NCBI GenBank assembly: GCA_944390195.1
Contig: CALXOZ010000009.1
Coordinates: 1 to 64,000, forward strand
From: an uncultured Alphaproteobacteria bacterium
GTDB taxonomy: Bacteria > Pseudomonadota > Alphaproteobacteria > CAAGCB01 > CAG-977
DNA: 64,000 nt
Reading direction: 5' to 3'
Shown here: positions 63,609-64,000 of the stretch, piece by piece
How the letters are laid out: each line of letters opens with the position of its first letter
Position numbering within the stretch: position 1 is the first letter of the stretch
Notes under the pieces: model-generated
The model's database searches: none
Told to the model about the DNA's origin: nothing
Seen by the model: only the letters and a program-made list of their open reading frames with translations
Made by a program: the position numbers and the translations under genes

Positions 63609-64000
63609 TTAACGTAAAGTTTTAGCTGATACATAAGCAATTGCCGCATGTTCTTCACAATACGGTTTATCAGGCAAAGACTGCTTTCCACAAAAATGGA
63701 AATCTTCATCTTTTGGGTCCCCGATCGGCCAGCGACAAGAAGAAGAAGTCAGATCATTAACAGTAATAAACTTTTTCTTTTCTTTATCAGCAGACTTTTG
63801 AATGACAGTGGATTTCAGAATTTTTTTCTTTTCGTTTTGGTCTGTGGTTTCTGTTATATTTCTGTCTTCATCGTTTCTCCGGATAGGGGAAGGGCGGCTG
63901 TTCAATCCTAAACGATGCGCCTTTCCAACTACGGCATTTTTAGAAACCCCTAAGATCTTGCCGATTTCCCCTGTTGTCAACCCCTTTTCCCAAAGGTGTT
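63609..64000 (-). CDS. gcrA: GcrA cell-cycle regulator, partial (5' end outside window)
   Basis: The 130 visible codons begin inside the N-terminal helix-turn-helix (LWEKGLTTGEIGKILG, then VSKNAVVGKAHRLGLNSRPS) and end with the cysteine motif SSCRWPIGDPKD..FCGKQ and CEEH. GcrA is an alphaproteobacterial transcription co-factor that binds sigma-70 and methylated GANTC sites. The first residues lie beyond base 64000. An in-frame TTG at 63980 is internal, not the start. Confidence 0.95.
   Translation of the reverse strand, partial: HLWEKGLTTGEIGKILGVSKNAVVGKAHRLGLNSRPSPIRRNDEDRNITETTDQNEKKKILKSTVIQKSADKEKKKFITVNDLTSSSCRWPIGDPKDEDFHFCGKQSLPDKPYCEEHAAIAYVSAKTLR

Overview
The window looks like chromosome of an uncultured, fairly AT-rich alphaproteobacterium. 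The clearest lineage marker is a GcrA cell-cycle regulator running off the right edge (63609-64000). The bacterial core set also fits: yajC-secD-secF, a mitochondrial-processing-peptidase-like M16 protease, thrC, glyA-nrdR-nusB, dapA-smpB, rluD-type pseudouridine synthase and the 41-residue form of ribosomal protein L36. Many hypothetical proteins have the flavour of gut Rhodospirillales-like genomes; that placement is inference.

Left part (1 to about 20735): a degenerate integrative/conjugative element. It carries a tyrosine integrase, a MobC-like accessory protein with a relaxase, TrbJ/VirB5- and TrbL/VirB6-like transfer genes, and a VirB4 ATPase cut off at its 5' side. It ends on a 3' fragment of a tRNA-Thr gene followed by that gene's terminator (20685-20767); the left end lies outside the window. 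The cargo is defence: a single-chain GmrSD-like DUF262/HNH protein (632-2383) and a CRISPR-Cas locus (7601-18275) placed between the transfer genes. The locus reads leftward as csm6-like CARF/HEPN, cas10, csm2, csm3, csm4, csm5, cas6, a seven-repeat array, a small secreted NPYG-repeat protein, cas1 and cas2. Interference is type III-A (Csm), but Cas1 and Cas2 resemble the type II (Cas9-associated) family, and the 36-nt repeats with mostly 30-32-nt spacers are type II-like in size. No cas9 or anti-repeat was seen. A divergent WYL regulator and a very acidic 55-residue protein sit at the head of the locus.

Middle part (20.8-41.2 kb): chromosomal genes and relics. These are an FMN reductase, an hxlR regulator split by an inserted phage-like ORF, a flavin reductase, a periplasmic 5-hydroxyisourate hydrolase, RluD, rpmJ, a lipoprotein, and a frameshifted relic of a large phage-type polyvalent protein. 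They are followed by a one-chain dihydropyrimidine-dehydrogenase-like flavoprotein next to an SsnA-like aminohydrolase, three tandem DUF6782-like putative metallopeptidases (the third without its catalytic motif), and yajC-secD-secF.

41754-44616 is a complete IS1595-family element with matching terminal inverted repeats, an 8-bp target duplication (CAACAGAA), four passenger genes, and a transposase split by a 20-bp tandem duplication.

Right part (44.8-64 kb): housekeeping genes elbB, thrC, M16 peptidase, rpiB, glyA, nrdR, nusB, a lytic transglycosylase, dapA, smpB, a lysine-2,3-aminomutase-like radical SAM enzyme, a type IV pilin-like protein and gcrA, mixed with small membrane or unknown proteins. 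Several frameshifts sit at homopolymer runs (27878-27884, 53469-53475), so read accuracy should be checked before calling them biological.
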